Of a stretch of 64,000 nucleotides of DNA, positions 27,363 through 37,449 are shown in pieces; within the stretch, counting starts at the first letter, position 1, and the number at the start of each line of letters is the position of its first letter. The translations under genes were made by a program, and so were the position numbers. The DNA lies in contig NZ_AP021887.1 in assembly GCF_009731465.1 (NCBI RefSeq), forward strand, positions 304,001-368,000. Direction: 5' to 3'. Source of the DNA: Streptococcus sp. 116-D4 (GTDB lineage Bacteria > Bacillota > Bacilli > Lactobacillales > Streptococcaceae). Under the pieces are notes generated by a model that did no database searches, had not been told where the DNA came from, and saw only the letters and a program-made list of their open reading frames with translations.

Positions 27363-30300
27363 ATGAAGAATCCATTTTTTGAAAGACGTTGTCGCTACAG
27401 TATTCGTAAGTTATCAGTAGGAGCCTGCTCGCTGATGATTGGGGCTGTTTTATTTGCTGGTCCAGCCTTGGCCGAAGAAACTGTAGTTCCTGAAAATAGC
27501 GGAGCCAATACAGAGCTTGTTTCAGGAGAGAGTGAGCATCCAACTAATGAAGCTGACAAGCAGCATGAAGAAGAATCTGCTAGAGAAAACAAGTTAGAAA
27601 AGGCAGAAGGAGTAGCGACAGCATCTGAAATTGCTTCACCAGCAAGCAATGAAGCTACAACTACTGAAACTGCAGAGGAAACCAGTGTAGCTAAACCCGA
27701 GGAAAAACTAAGCGAGGTGGTTGCAGAAACACCATCTGCAGACGAAAAACCAAAGTCTGACAGAGAAGCAGAAGCAAAACCTGAAGCAACTAGCAAAGGG
27801 GATGAGTCTAAGCCAGCAGCAGAAGCTAATAAGACTGAAAAAGAAGTCCAGCCAGATGTTCCTAAAAATACAGAAAAAACATTAAAACCAAAGGAAATCA
27901 AAATTAATTCTTGGGATGAATTGCTGAAATGGGAACCCGGAGCTCGTGAAGATGATGCTATTAACCGCGGGTCTGTTGCCCTTGCTTCACGTCGGACAGG
28001 GCATTTGGTCAATGAAAAAGCTAGCAAGGAAGCAAAAGTTCAAGCCCTATCAAACACCAATTCTAAAGCAAAAGACCATGCTTCTGTTGGTGGAGAAGAG
28101 TTCAAGGCCTATGCTTTTGACTATTGGCAATATCTAGATTCAATGGTCTTCTGGGAAGGTCTCGTACCAACTCCTGACGTTATTGATGCAGGTCACCGTA
28201 ACGGGGTGCCTGTATATGGGACACTCTTCTTCAACTGGTCTAATAGTATTGCAGATCAAGAAAAATTCGCTGAAGCTTTGAAGCAAGACGCAGATGGTAG
28301 CTTCCCAATTGCCCGTAAATTGGTAGATATGGCCAAGTATTATGGCTATGATGGCTATTTCATCAACCAAGAAACAACTGGGGATTTGGTTGAACCTCTT
28401 GGAGAAAAGATGCGCCAGTTTATGCTCTATACCAAGGAGTATGCTGCTAAGGTAAATCACCCAATCAAGTATTCTTGGTACGATGCCATGACTTATAACT
28501 ATGGACGTTACCATCAAGATGGTTTGGGAGAATACAACTACCAATTCATGCAACCAGAAGGAGATAAGGTTCCAGCAGATAACTTTTTTGCTAACTTTAA
28601 CTGGGATAAGGCTAAAAATGATTACACTATTGCAACTGCCAACTGGATTGGTCGCAATCCTTATGATGTATTTGCAGGTTTAGAATTGCAACAGGGTGGA
28701 TCTTACAAGACAAAGGTTAAGTGGAATGACATTTTAGATGAAAATGGGAAATTGCGCCTTTCTCTTGGTTTGTTTGCTCCAGATACCATTACAAGTTTAG
28801 GAAAAACTGGTGAAGATTATCATAAGAATGAAGATATCTTCTTTACAGGTTATCAAGGTGATCCTACTGGCCAAAAACCAGGTGACAAAGATTGGTATGG
28901 GATTGCTAACCTAGTTGCAGACCGTACGCCAGCAGTAGGTCATACTTTTACTACTTCTTTTAATACAGGTCATGGTAGAAAATGGTTCGTAGATGGTAAG
29001 GTTTCTAAGGATTCTGAGTGGAATTACCGTTCAGTTTCAGGTGTTCTTCCAACATGGCGCTGGTGGCAAAAATCAACTGGCGATAAGTTGAAAGCAAGCT
29101 ATGATTTTGAAGATGCTTATAATGGTGGAACTTCTCTCAAATTTGCAGGGGATCTTTCAGGCGCGACCAAGCAAGATGTGAATTTGTACTCTACTCGCTT
29201 GAAGGTGACAGATACCACCAAATTGCATGTTGCCCACAAAGGAGGCAAAGGGACCAAGGTTTATGTAGAATTTGCAACCAAGAAAGATTATACCTACGGT
29301 GATGAAGCTGCCCGTAAAGAATTAACAGTTTCAGATGACTGGACTACCAATGATTTTGATTTGAGTGCCTTGGCAGGTAAAACAATTTACGGTATTAAAC
29401 TCTATTTTGAAAATGACAAAGACTTAAAAGGTTATCAATTTAATCTGGGGCAATTGACTATCAGCAATAATCAAGATGCTCCTCAGGCACCAACCACAGT
29501 AGCTGTAGCCAAACAAGTCCTTAAAAATGCCCAAGAAGCGGAAGCAGTTGTGCAATTTAAAGGCAACAAGGATGCAGATTTCTATGAAGTTTACGAAAAA
29601 GATGGAGACAGCTGGAAATTACTAACTGGCTCATCTTCTACAACGATTTATCTACCAAAAGTTAGCCGCTCAGCAAGTGCTCAAGGTACAACTCAAGAAC
29701 TGAAGGTTGTAGCAGTTGGTAAAAATGGGGTTCGTTCAGAAGCTGCAACCGCAACCTTTGATTGGGGCATGACTGTAAAAGATACCAGCCTACCAAAACC
29801 ACTAGCTGAAAATATCGTTCCAGGTGCAACAGTTATTGATAGTACTTTCCCTAAGACTGAAGGTGGAGAAGGTATTGAAGGTATGTTGAATGGTACCATT
29901 ACCAGTCTGTCTGACAAGTGGTCCTCTGGACAGTTAAGCGGTAGTGTGGATATTCGTTTGACCCAGCCACGTACAGTTGTTAGATGGGTGATGGATCATG
30001 CTGGGGCTGGTGGAGAATCTGTTAACGACGGTTTGATGAACACCAAAGACTTTGACCTCTATTATAAAGATGCGGATGGTCAATGGAAGTTGGCGAAGGA
30101 AGTTCGTGGCAATAAAGCCCATGTTACAGATATTACCCTTGATAAACCAATCACAGCTCAAGATTGGCGCTTGAATGTGGTCACTTCTGACAATGGAACT
30201 CCATGGAAGGCTATTCGTATCTATAACTGGAGAATGTATGAAAAGCTTGATACTGAGAGTTTCAATATTCCGATGGCCAAGGCTGCAGCCCGTTCTTTAG

Positions 30301-32636
30301 GCAATAACAAGGTACAAGTTGGCTTTGCGGATGTACCAGCTGGAGCAACTATTACCGTTTATGACAATCCAAATTCTCAAACTCCTCTTGCAACCTTGAA
30401 GAGCGAGGTTGGAGGAGATCTAGCAAGTGCACCATTGGATTTGACAAATCAATCTGGTCTTCTTTACTATCGTACTCAGTTGCCAGGCAAGGAAATTAGT
30501 AATGTCCTAGCAGTTTCCGTTCCAAAAGATGACAGAAGAATCAAGTCAGTCAGCCTAGAAACAGGACCTAAGAAAACAAACTACGCCGAAGGGGAGGATT
30601 TGGACCTTAGAGGTGGTGTTCTTCGCGTTCAGTATGAAGGAGGAGCTGAGGACGAACTCATTCGCCTAACCCACGCAGGTGTATCGGTATCAGGCTTTGA
30701 CACGCATCACAAGGGAGAACAAAATCTTACTTTACAATATTTAGGGCAACCGGTACATGCGAATTTATCAGTGACTGTTACTAGTCAAGATGAAGCGAGT
30801 CCGAAAACTATTTTGGGAATTGAAGTAAGTCAGGAACCGAAAAAAGATTACCTAGTTGGTGATAGCTTAGACTTGTCTGAAGGACGCTTTGCAGTGGCTT
30901 ATAGCAATGACACCATGGAAGAACATTCCTTTACTGATGAGGGAGTTGAAATTTCTGGTTACGATGCTCAAAAGACCGGTCGTCAAACCTTGACGCTTCG
31001 TTACCAAGGTCATGAAGTCAACTTTGATGTTTTGGTATCTCCAAAAGCAGCATTGAACGATGAGTACCTCAAACAAAAATTAGCAGAAGTTGAAGCAGAT
31101 AAGAACAAAGTGGTCTATAACTTTGCTTCACCAGAAGTAAAAGAAGCTTTCTTGAAAGCAATTGAAGCGGCAGAACAAGTGTTGAAAGACCATGAAACGA
31201 GCACCCAAGATCAGGTTAATGACCGACTTAATAAATTGACAGAAGCTCATAAAGCTCTGAATGGTCAAGAGAAATTTACGGAAGAAAAGACAGAACTTGA
31301 TCGCTTAACAGGTGAGGCTCAAGAACTCTTGGCTGCCAAACCAAACCATCCTTCAGGTTCTGCCCTAGCTCCGCTTCTTGAGAAAAACAAGGTCTTGGTT
31401 GAAAAAGTAGATTTGAGTCCAGAAGAGCTTGCAACAGCGAAACAGAGTCTAAAAGATCTGGTTGCTTTATTGAAAGAAGACAAGCCAGCAGTTTTTTCTG
31501 ATAGTAAAACAGGTGTTGAGGTACACTTCTCAAATAAAGAGAAGACTATCATCAAGGGCTTGAAAGTAGAGCGTGTTCAAGCAAATGATGAAGAGAAGAA
31601 ATACTTTGCTGGAGAAGATACCCATATCTTTGAAATAGAAGGTCTAGATGAAAAAGGTCAAGATGTTGATCTCGCTTACGCTTCTATTGTGAAAATTCCA
31701 ATTGAAAAAGATAAGAAAGTGAAGAAAGTCTTCTTCTTACCTGAAGGAAAAGAAGCAGTAGAATTGGCTTTTGAACAAACGGATAGTCATGTTATCTTTA
31801 CAGCCCCACACTTTACTCATTATGTCTTGGTTTATGAAACTGCTGAAAAACCACAACCTGCTAAACCAGTAGAAGAAGTTATTGCAAGCAAGGAACCAGC
31901 TGAAGGTATCAAGAATTTGGTTGTGGATACTCCGAAATTAGAAGTCGAAGAAACAAGTATCGCCTTCGAACACCAAGAACGTCCAAATCAAAATCTCCCA
32001 GTCGGCCAACGTCAACTTGTCCAAGCGGGAGTTGAGGGGCAAATTCGCCGCTTGATTGAAGTAGATATCCAAGGCAATCGTACGCTTCGCGCTACAGAAG
32101 TTTTGAAAGAAGCAAGTCCTGAAATCGTAGAAGTAGGTACTGGTCTTATTCCTGCCAATCCAGCACCACAAAACACAGACCTTCCAAAACCTACGAATCA
32201 ATCGGCGTCAGATCAACAAAAGGCTCCTAAATTGGAAGTTCAAGAGGAAAAGGTTCCTTTTGATCGTCAAGAACATGAAAATGCTGAGATGCTAGTTGGG
32301 GAACAACGAGTCATCATACAGGGACGAGATGGTCTATTAAGACATGTCTTTGAAGTTGGTGAAAACGGTCAGCGTCGCCTTCGTTCAACAGAAGTCATCC
32401 AAGAAGCGATTCCAGAAATTGTTGAAATTGGAACAAAAGTAAAAACTGAACCAGCAGTAGCGCCTACACAAGAAAAACCATCCCAAAATACAGCAGTTAA
32501 ATCAGAAGAAGCAAGCAAACAATTGCCAAATACAGGAACTGCTGATGCCAATGAAGCCCTAATAGCAGGATTGGCCAGCCTTGGTCTTGCTAGTTTAGCC
32601 TTGACATTGAAACAGAAAAAAGAAGATGAAGATTAA
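27363..32636 (+). CDS. wall-anchored GH85 endo-beta-N-acetylglucosaminidase
   Basis: 1757 residues. YSIRK signal (YSIRK about 12-16, cleavage near ALA/EE), a Glu/Ala-rich linker, then the GH85 catalytic domain with DGYFINQET; N335 and E337 fit the catalytic Asn/Glu pair known from Endo-D. It cuts between the two core GlcNAc residues of N-glycans. Further on are beta-sandwich modules, two Ig-like domains (about 1055-1230), a FIVAR-type helical module (about 1240-1300), two G5 domains (about 1520-1680; the PKLEVEETSIAF and PKLEVQEEKVPF repeats) and LPNTG with a tail ending KKEDED. GGAGGA precedes ATG 27363. Promoter and cre are shared in design with the fucosidase, suggesting a host-glycan regulon. 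Confidence 0.94.
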   Translation: MKNPFFERRCRYSIRKLSVGACSLMIGAVLFAGPALAEETVVPENSGANTELVSGESEHPTNEADKQHEEESARENKLEKAEGVATASEIASPASNEATTTETAEETSVAKPEEKLSEVVAETPSADEKPKSDREAEAKPEATSKGDESKPAAEANKTEKEVQPDVPKNTEKTLKPKEIKINSWDELLKWEPGAREDDAINRGSVALASRRTGHLVNEKASKEAKVQALSNTNSKAKDHASVGGEEFKAYAFDYWQYLDSMVFWEGLVPTPDVIDAGHRNGVPVYGTLFFNWSNSIADQEKFAEALKQDADGSFPIARKLVDMAKYYGYDGYFINQETTGDLVEPLGEKMRQFMLYTKEYAAKVNHPIKYSWYDAMTYNYGRYHQDGLGEYNYQFMQPEGDKVPADNFFANFNWDKAKNDYTIATANWIGRNPYDVFAGLELQQGGSYKTKVKWNDILDENGKLRLSLGLFAPDTITSLGKTGEDYHKNEDIFFTGYQGDPTGQKPGDKDWYGIANLVADRTPAVGHTFTTSFNTGHGRKWFVDGKVSKDSEWNYRSVSGVLPTWRWWQKSTGDKLKASYDFEDAYNGGTSLKFAGDLSGATKQDVNLYSTRLKVTDTTKLHVAHKGGKGTKVYVEFATKKDYTYGDEAARKELTVSDDWTTNDFDLSALAGKTIYGIKLYFENDKDLKGYQFNLGQLTISNNQDAPQAPTTVAVAKQVLKNAQEAEAVVQFKGNKDADFYEVYEKDGDSWKLLTGSSSTTIYLPKVSRSASAQGTTQELKVVAVGKNGVRSEAATATFDWGMTVKDTSLPKPLAENIVPGATVIDSTFPKTEGGEGIEGMLNGTITSLSDKWSSGQLSGSVDIRLTQPRTVVRWVMDHAGAGGESVNDGLMNTKDFDLYYKDADGQWKLAKEVRGNKAHVTDITLDKPITAQDWRLNVVTSDNGTPWKAIRIYNWRMYEKLDTESFNIPMAKAAARSLGNNKVQVGFADVPAGATITVYDNPNSQTPLATLKSEVGGDLASAPLDLTNQSGLLYYRTQLPGKEISNVLAVSVPKDDRRIKSVSLETGPKKTNYAEGEDLDLRGGVLRVQYEGGAEDELIRLTHAGVSVSGFDTHHKGEQNLTLQYLGQPVHANLSVTVTSQDEASPKTILGIEVSQEPKKDYLVGDSLDLSEGRFAVAYSNDTMEEHSFTDEGVEISGYDAQKTGRQTLTLRYQGHEVNFDVLVSPKAALNDEYLKQKLAEVEADKNKVVYNFASPEVKEAFLKAIEAAEQVLKDHETSTQDQVNDRLNKLTEAHKALNGQEKFTEEKTELDRLTGEAQELLAAKPNHPSGSALAPLLEKNKVLVEKVDLSPEELATAKQSLKDLVALLKEDKPAVFSDSKTGVEVHFSNKEKTIIKGLKVERVQANDEEKKYFAGEDTHIFEIEGLDEKGQDVDLAYASIVKIPIEKDKKVKKVFFLPEGKEAVELAFEQTDSHVIFTAPHFTHYVLVYETAEKPQPAKPVEEVIASKEPAEGIKNLVVDTPKLEVEETSIAFEHQERPNQNLPVGQRQLVQAGVEGQIRRLIEVDIQGNRTLRATEVLKEASPEIVEVGTGLIPANPAPQNTDLPKPTNQSASDQQKAPKLEVQEEKVPFDRQEHENAEMLVGEQRVIIQGRDGLLRHVFEVGENGQRRLRSTEVIQEAIPEIVEIGTKVKTEPAVAPTQEKPSQNTAVKSEEASKQLPNTGTADANEALIAGLASLGLASLALTLKQKKEDED

Positions 32637-32680
32637 ATATCGAAAAATCTTGTGAAATCTTTCCTTATATTTCCAAAGTG

Positions 32681-32689
32681 TGATATAAT
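32681..32689 (+). promoter_or_regulatory. pgk extended -10 promoter
   Basis: TGATATAAT at 32681-32689; no strong -35. The untranslated leader is about 30 bases. Confidence 0.65.
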
Positions 32690-32725
32690 AGTTTCGAATA
32701 AAATAAATAAAGGGGTTTTTGTAAC

Positions 32726-33922
32726 ATGGCAAAACTTACTGTTAAAGACGTTGACTTGAAAGGTAAAAAAGTCCTCGTTCGTGTTGACTTCAACGTACCA
32801 TTGAAAGATGGTGTAATCACTAACGACAACCGTATCACAGCAGCTCTTCCAACTATTAAGTACATCATCGAGCAAGGTGGACGTGCAATTCTTTTCTCTC
32901 ACCTTGGACGTGTGAAAGAAGAAGCTGATAAAGCTGGTAAATCACTTGCTCCTGTAGCAGCAGACTTGGCAGAAAAACTTGGTCAAGACGTTGTTTTCCC
33001 AGGTGTCACTCGTGGTGCTGAATTGGAAGCAGCGATTAACGCTCTTGAAGATGGACAAGTTCTCTTGGTTGAAAACACTCGTTTTGAAGATGTTGACGGC
33101 AAGAAAGAATCTAAAAACGATCCTGAACTTGGTAAATACTGGGCATCACTTGGAGATGGTATCTTCGTAAACGATGCCTTCGGTACAGCTCACCGTGCAC
33201 ACGCATCTAACGTTGGTATCTCTGCAAACGTTGAAAAAGCAGTTGCTGGTTTCCTTCTTGAAAACGAAATTGCCTACATCCAAGAAGCAGTTGAAGCCCC
33301 AGAACGTCCATTCGTGGCTATCCTTGGTGGTTCAAAAGTTTCAGACAAGATCGGTGTTATCGAAAACTTGCTTGAAAAAGCTGATAAAGTTCTTATCGGT
33401 GGTGGGATGACTTACACATTCTACAAAGCACAAGATATCGAAATTGGTAATTCACTTGTAGAAGAAGATAAATTGGATGTTGCGAAAGCTCTTCTTGAAA
33501 AAGCAAACGGCAAATTGATCTTGCCAGTTGACTCAAAAGAAGCAAACGCATTTGCTGACTACACTGAAGTGAAAGACACTGAAGGTGAAGCAGTTGACCC
33601 AGGTTTCCTTGGTCTTGACATCGGTCCAAAATCTATCGCTAAATTTGACGAAGCTTTGACTGGTGCCAAAACAGTTGTATGGAACGGACCTATGGGTGTA
33701 TTTGAAAACCCAGACTTCCAAGCTGGTACAATCGGTGTGATGGACGCTATCGTGAAACAACCAGGCGTTAAATCAATCATTGGTGGTGGTGACTCAGCTG
33801 CCGCAGCAATCAACCTTGGCCGTGCAGATAAATTCTCATGGATCTCTACTGGTGGTGGAGCATCAATGGAACTTCTCGAAGGTAAAGTATTGCCAGGACT
33901 TGCAGCCTTGACAGAAAAATAA
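32726..33922 (+). CDS. pgk: phosphoglycerate kinase
   Basis: 398 residues, full length. Signature [11 protein letters not shown] (about 20-30), SHLGR, and C-terminal nucleotide-binding GGGDSAAA and [13 protein letters not shown] are intact. It transfers phosphate from 1,3-bisphosphoglycerate to ADP in glycolysis. Codon use is strongly biased to preferred codons, as in a highly expressed gene. Confidence 0.98.
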   Translation: MAKLTVKDVDLKGKKVLVRVDFNVPLKDGVITNDNRITAALPTIKYIIEQGGRAILFSHLGRVKEEADKAGKSLAPVAADLAEKLGQDVVFPGVTRGAELEAAINALEDGQVLLVENTRFEDVDGKKESKNDPELGKYWASLGDGIFVNDAFGTAHRAHASNVGISANVEKAVAGFLLENEIAYIQEAVEAPERPFVAILGGSKVSDKIGVIENLLEKADKVLIGGGMTYTFYKAQDIEIGNSLVEEDKLDVAKALLEKANGKLILPVDSKEANAFADYTEVKDTEGEAVDPGFLGLDIGPKSIAKFDEALTGAKTVVWNGPMGVFENPDFQAGTIGVMDAIVKQPGVKSIIGGGDSAAAAINLGRADKFSWISTGGGASMELLEGKVLPGLAALTEK

Positions 33923-33942
33923 GATTTTATAAATAAATCAAA

Positions 33943-33975
33943 GAAGAGAGGGATGAAGGTTCCTCTTTTCTTTTG
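33943..33975 (+). terminator. pgk terminator
   Basis: GAAGAGAGG (33943-33951) pairs with CCTCTTTTC (33962-33970), followed by TTTT. Confidence 0.75.
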
Positions 33976-34057
33976 CTTAAAATAAAAACGCTTCCTCTCA
34001 ACTATTCCTCATAAAATCACCCAAATTGTGATAAAATGGAAATAGAAAGTTGAGATT

Positions 34058-34585
34058 ATGAGTTATTTTAAAAAATATAAATTCGATAAATCCCAGTTCA
34101 AACTTGGTATGCGAACCTTTAAAACAGGTATTGCTGTTTTTCTAGTTCTCTTGATTTTTGGCTTTTTTGGCTGGAAAGGTCTTCAAATCGGTGCTTTGAC
34201 AGCCGTTTTTAGCCTCAGGGAGAGTTTTGATAAGAGTGTCCATTTTGGAACTTCGCGTATTCTTGGAAATAGTATCGGTGGCCTTTATGCACTGATCTTC
34301 TTCTTATTAAATACCTTTTTCCACGAAGCCTTTTGGGTGACCTTGGTAGTTGTCCCAATCTGTACCATGTTAACCATTATGACAAATGTAGCCATGAATA
34401 ACAAAGCAGGAGTTATTGGTGGTGTAGCAGCTATGTTAATTATTACCCTATCGATTCCGAGTGGTGAAACAATTTTGTACGTTTTTGCTCGTGTATCAGA
34501 AACTTTCATGGGAGTTTTTGTCGCAATTCTCGTAAATTACGATATTGATCGTATTCGACTCTTTTTAGAGAAAAAAGAAAAATAA
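34058..34585 (+). CDS. aromatic acid exporter (ArAE) family membrane protein
   Basis: 175 residues with four or five transmembrane segments and a short charged C-terminus (RIRLFLEKKEK). The phrases FKTGIAVFLVLLIFGFFGW and SLRESFDKSVHFGTSRILGN match the N-terminal module of the FUSC/ArAE_1 family. The name reflects the family; transport has not been shown for this short type. A GATAAAAT -10 is visible near 34025. It ends one base before the GlnR operator. Confidence 0.75.
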   Translation: MSYFKKYKFDKSQFKLGMRTFKTGIAVFLVLLIFGFFGWKGLQIGALTAVFSLRESFDKSVHFGTSRILGNSIGGLYALIFFLLNTFFHEAFWVTLVVVPICTMLTIMTNVAMNNKAGVIGGVAAMLIITLSIPSGETILYVFARVSETFMGVFVAILVNYDIDRIRLFLEKKEK

Positions 34586-34602
34586 TGTTATATTTTATAA
34601 CA
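34586..34602. promoter_or_regulatory. GlnR operator
   Basis: TGTTATATTTTATAACA is a perfect TGTnA-N7-TnACA palindrome, the GlnR box of Gram-positive bacteria. It lies just upstream of the -35 of glnRA, giving autoregulation by nitrogen status. Confidence 0.92.
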
Positions 34603-34609
34603 TTATCGA

Positions 34610-34638
34610 TTGACGTTTGTATTTTTTTAGACTATAAT
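34610..34638 (+). promoter_or_regulatory. glnRA promoter
   Basis: TTGACG (34610-34615), 17 bases, TATAAT (34633-34638). Confidence 0.85.
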
Positions 34639-34661
34639 AGACAGAAAGAAGGAAATTGTAA

Positions 34662-35018
34662 ATGAAGGAAAAAGAATTTCGCCGAAATATGGCTGTTTTT
34701 CCTATCGGCAGTGTTATGAAGTTGACCGATCTATCGGCGCGTCAGATTCGTTATTATGAAGATCAAGAGTTGATCAAGCCTGATCGAAACGAAGGGAACC
34801 GTCGCATGTATTCTTTGAATGACATGGATCGTCTGCTTGAAATCAAAGATTATATCTCTGAAGGTTATAATATCGCTGCCATTAAGAAAAAATATGCTGA
34901 ACGTGAAGCGAAATCTAAGAAAGCAGTGAGTCAGACTGAGGTGCGTCGTGCACTTCACAATGAACTCCTCCAACAGGGTCGCTTTGCTTCAGTACGGTCA
35001 CCTTTTGGTCGCGGTTAG
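34662..35018 (+). CDS. glnR: nitrogen repressor GlnR
   Basis: 118-residue MerR-family regulator. The winged helix includes LTDLSARQIRYYEDQELIKP and the C-terminal tail (HNELLQQGRFASVRSPFGRG) is the part through which feedback-inhibited glutamine synthetase acts. It represses glnRA and glutamine/glutamate transport genes when glutamine is plentiful. It is cotranscribed with glnA, 35 bases downstream. Confidence 0.96.
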   Translation: MKEKEFRRNMAVFPIGSVMKLTDLSARQIRYYEDQELIKPDRNEGNRRMYSLNDMDRLLEIKDYISEGYNIAAIKKKYAEREAKSKKAVSQTEVRRALHNELLQQGRFASVRSPFGRG

Positions 35019-35053
35019 GCAACCGCAAGTAGTTATAATTAAGGAGAAAACTC

Positions 35054-36400
35054 ATGCCAATCACAGCTGCAGATATTCGTCGTGAAGTCAAGGAAAAAAA
35101 TGTTACCTTTATTCGTCTCATGTTCTCAGATATTTTGGGAACCATGAAAAACGTCGAAATTCCTGCCACAGATGAACAGTTAGATAAAGTCTTGTCAAAC
35201 AAGGCTATGTTTGATGGATCTTCTATCGAAGGTTTTGTACGTATCAATGAGTCAGATATGTACTTGTACCCTGACTTGGATACATGGACAGTCTTCCCGT
35301 GGGGAGATGAAAATGGAAGTGTTGCAGGTTTGATCTGTGATGTCTATACAACAGAAGGTGAGCCATTTGCAGGAGACCCTCGTGGCAATTTGAAACGTGC
35401 TCTTCGTCACATGGAAGAAGTAGGGTTCAACTCTTTCAACCTTGGACCAGAGCCAGAATTCTTCCTATTTAAGTTGGATGAAAATGGTGACCCAACACTT
35501 GAAGTAAATGACAAGGGTGGCTACTTTGATTTGGCGCCTACGGACCTTGCGGACAATACACGTCGTGAGATTGTCAATGTCTTGACCAAAATGGGATTTG
35601 AAGTAGAAGCCAGCCATCACGAGGTTGCGGTTGGACAGCATGAGATTGACTTCAAGTACGATGAAGTTCTCCGTGCTTGTGATAAGATTCAAATCTTTAA
35701 ACTTGTTGTTAAGACCATTGCTCGCAAACATGGTCTTTACGCAACCTTTATGGCCAAGCCAAAATTTGGTATTGCTGGATCAGGTATGCACTGTAATATG
35801 TCCTTGTTTGATGCAGAAGGAAATAATGCCTTCTTTGATCCAAACGATCCAAAAGGAATGCAGTTGTCAGAAACGGCCTACCATTTCCTTGGCGGTTTGA
35901 TCAAGCATGCCTACAACTATACTGCCATTATGAACCCAACGGTTAACTCATACAAACGTTTGGTTCCAGGTTATGAAGCGCCTGTTTACATTGCTTGGGC
36001 TGGTCGTAACCGTTCGCCACTTGTGCGCGTGCCTGCTTCACGTGGTATGGGAACTCGTCTTGAGTTGCGTTCAGTGGATCCAATGGCGAACCCTTATATC
36101 GCTATGGCAGTTCTGTTGGAAGTTGGTTTGCATGGTATTGAAAACAAAATCGAAGCACCAGCCCCTATCGAAGAAAATATCTACATCATGACAGCAGAAG
36201 AGCGCAAGGAAGCTGGTATTACAGACCTTCCATCAACCCTTCACAACGCTTTGAAGGCTTTGACAGAAGATGAAGTTGTCAGAGCAGCTCTTGGAGAACA
36301 TATCTATACTAGTTTCCTTGAAGCCAAACGAATCGAATGGGCAAGTTATGCAACCTTCGTTTCACAATGGGAAATTGATAATTATTTAGACCTTTACTAA
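35054..36400 (+). CDS. glnA: glutamine synthetase, type I
   Basis: 448 residues, GSI-alpha size. Metal and substrate motifs visible: [51 protein letters not shown] and NRSPLVRVP. The adenylylation tyrosine region of GSI-beta is absent, consistent with control by GlnR. AAGGAG precedes ATG 35054. Confidence 0.97.
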   Translation: MPITAADIRREVKEKNVTFIRLMFSDILGTMKNVEIPATDEQLDKVLSNKAMFDGSSIEGFVRINESDMYLYPDLDTWTVFPWGDENGSVAGLICDVYTTEGEPFAGDPRGNLKRALRHMEEVGFNSFNLGPEPEFFLFKLDENGDPTLEVNDKGGYFDLAPTDLADNTRREIVNVLTKMGFEVEASHHEVAVGQHEIDFKYDEVLRACDKIQIFKLVVKTIARKHGLYATFMAKPKFGIAGSGMHCNMSLFDAEGNNAFFDPNDPKGMQLSETAYHFLGGLIKHAYNYTAIMNPTVNSYKRLVPGYEAPVYIAWAGRNRSPLVRVPASRGMGTRLELRSVDPMANPYIAMAVLLEVGLHGIENKIEAPAPIEENIYIMTAEERKEAGITDLPSTLHNALKALTEDEVVRAALGEHIYTSFLEAKRIEWASYATFVSQWEIDNYLDLY

Positions 36401-36410
36401 TACTAATATA

Positions 36411-36445
36411 GAAGAAAGATTGCCTGTGGGTGATCTTTTTTCTTG
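36411..36445 (+). terminator. glnRA terminator
   Basis: Arms GAAAGAT and ATCTTTTTTC enclose a short G/C-pairing loop region; the right arm runs into a T-tract. Confidence 0.65.
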
Positions 36446-36450
36446 TATTT

Positions 36451-36493
36451 TATATCGAGGTGTGATATATTTTATATAACGAAGTGCGATATA
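36451..36493. promoter_or_regulatory. tandem operator sites before padR
   Basis: Two similar sites start 24 bases apart: TATATC-N7-GATATA (36451-36469) and TATAAC-N7-GATATA (36475-36493), with related spacers (GAGGTGT, GAAGTGC). They overlap the likely promoter, so autoregulation by the PadR protein is probable. Confidence 0.6.
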
Positions 36494-36519
36494 TCGAACT
36501 GGATAGGAGGCAGCTATAA

Positions 36520-36840
36520 ATGGAATTAACGGATAAGATTCGTCGAGTTTATCTTCCGATGACGGAAACGGGCTTTTATATCTTGTTCTGTCTGCAAAAG
36601 GAAGGTCATGGTTATAGTATTACGCAAAAGGTCAAGGAAATGACAGATTCGCAAGTTTCGATTAGTCCTGGGACTATGTATGGAACCTTGTCAAAAATGG
36701 AAAAGGATGGTTTGATTTCCTTTATCCGCGAAGAGGAAAAACGGAAAATCTATCAGATCACAGACTTGGGACGAAAAGTTTTAGATATTGAATTGAAACG
36801 TATTGAACGGCTCTATAGAAACAGTCGGGAGGAAGGGTGA
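36520..36840 (+). CDS. PadR-family transcriptional regulator
   Basis: 106 residues. The PadR winged helix is clear: GFYILFCLQKEGHGYSITQK and SPGTMYGTLSKMEKDGLISF. Short C-terminal helix (type with about 100 residues). TAGGAGG lies before ATG 36520. It overlaps the first DUF2812 gene by one base; PadR regulators of this type commonly control an adjacent DUF2812 membrane protein. Confidence 0.92.
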   Translation: MELTDKIRRVYLPMTETGFYILFCLQKEGHGYSITQKVKEMTDSQVSISPGTMYGTLSKMEKDGLISFIREEEKRKIYQITDLGRKVLDIELKRIERLYRNSREEG

Positions 36841-37415
36841 TGGAAAAGAAGGTTGTTTATAGAATTGCTACTATTGCGGATTATGATAGAGAGGCTTTAT
36901 ATTTTAGAAAAATGCATGCTGAGGGCTGGAAACTTAAGGAAGTGACCTACTCTAACTTAGTAGTTGCGGTTAAGTATACTTTTGAAAAGTGCCAATCGGA
37001 GCAGGTGTCTTATCAGTTGGACTTTTATCCCATGAAAAAATCCGATAGAGCCTCCTATTTACAATTATTTAAAGATTGTGGCTGGGAGCATATTACAGAC
37101 TTTAATGGGTTTTCCTACTTTAGAAAGCTTCATTCTGGAATTGAGTCGGATGCCGAGTTTGAAATTTATAATGACGCGGCCGGGAAGCTAGCTATGGTCA
37201 AACGGATTTTAACGAGGCGGATGTTTCCTATTTTGCTTCTCTTTTTAGCTCTACTACCGGTTTTCTCAAAGTTTGTCACTGGAGGTAGTTCTTTCAGTTG
37301 GGAAATGTTTTTGATTGTTATAATAGATGGTGTTTTATTGATAGTCCATGCGATTCAGATTTCTTATATTTTTTGGAGATTGAGTCAAAAGTGGAAAGAA
37401 TTATCTAATAAATAA
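36840..37415 (+). CDS. DUF2812 membrane protein
   Basis: 191 residues. An N-terminal soluble part (RIATIADYDREALYFRKMHA; GWKLKEV) is the DUF2812 domain, followed by two transmembrane segments near the C-terminus. The start is the ATG at 36840, which overlaps the padR stop (TGATG); the in-frame GTG one codon earlier is less likely. Function unknown. Confidence 0.85.
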   Translation: MEKKVVYRIATIADYDREALYFRKMHAEGWKLKEVTYSNLVVAVKYTFEKCQSEQVSYQLDFYPMKKSDRASYLQLFKDCGWEHITDFNGFSYFRKLHSGIESDAEFEIYNDAAGKLAMVKRILTRRMFPILLLFLALLPVFSKFVTGGSSFSWEMFLIVIIDGVLLIVHAIQISYIFWRLSQKWKELSNK

Positions 37416-37449
37416 CACCAGGCATGTTTTCTAATTTTGGGGTAAGACA

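Noticed and set aside
27395..28027. Minus-strand ORF of 210 codons opposite the endoglycosidase N-terminus
   Set aside because: Ser/Ala/Val-rich shadow of the Glu/Ala-rich linker; no ribosome site.
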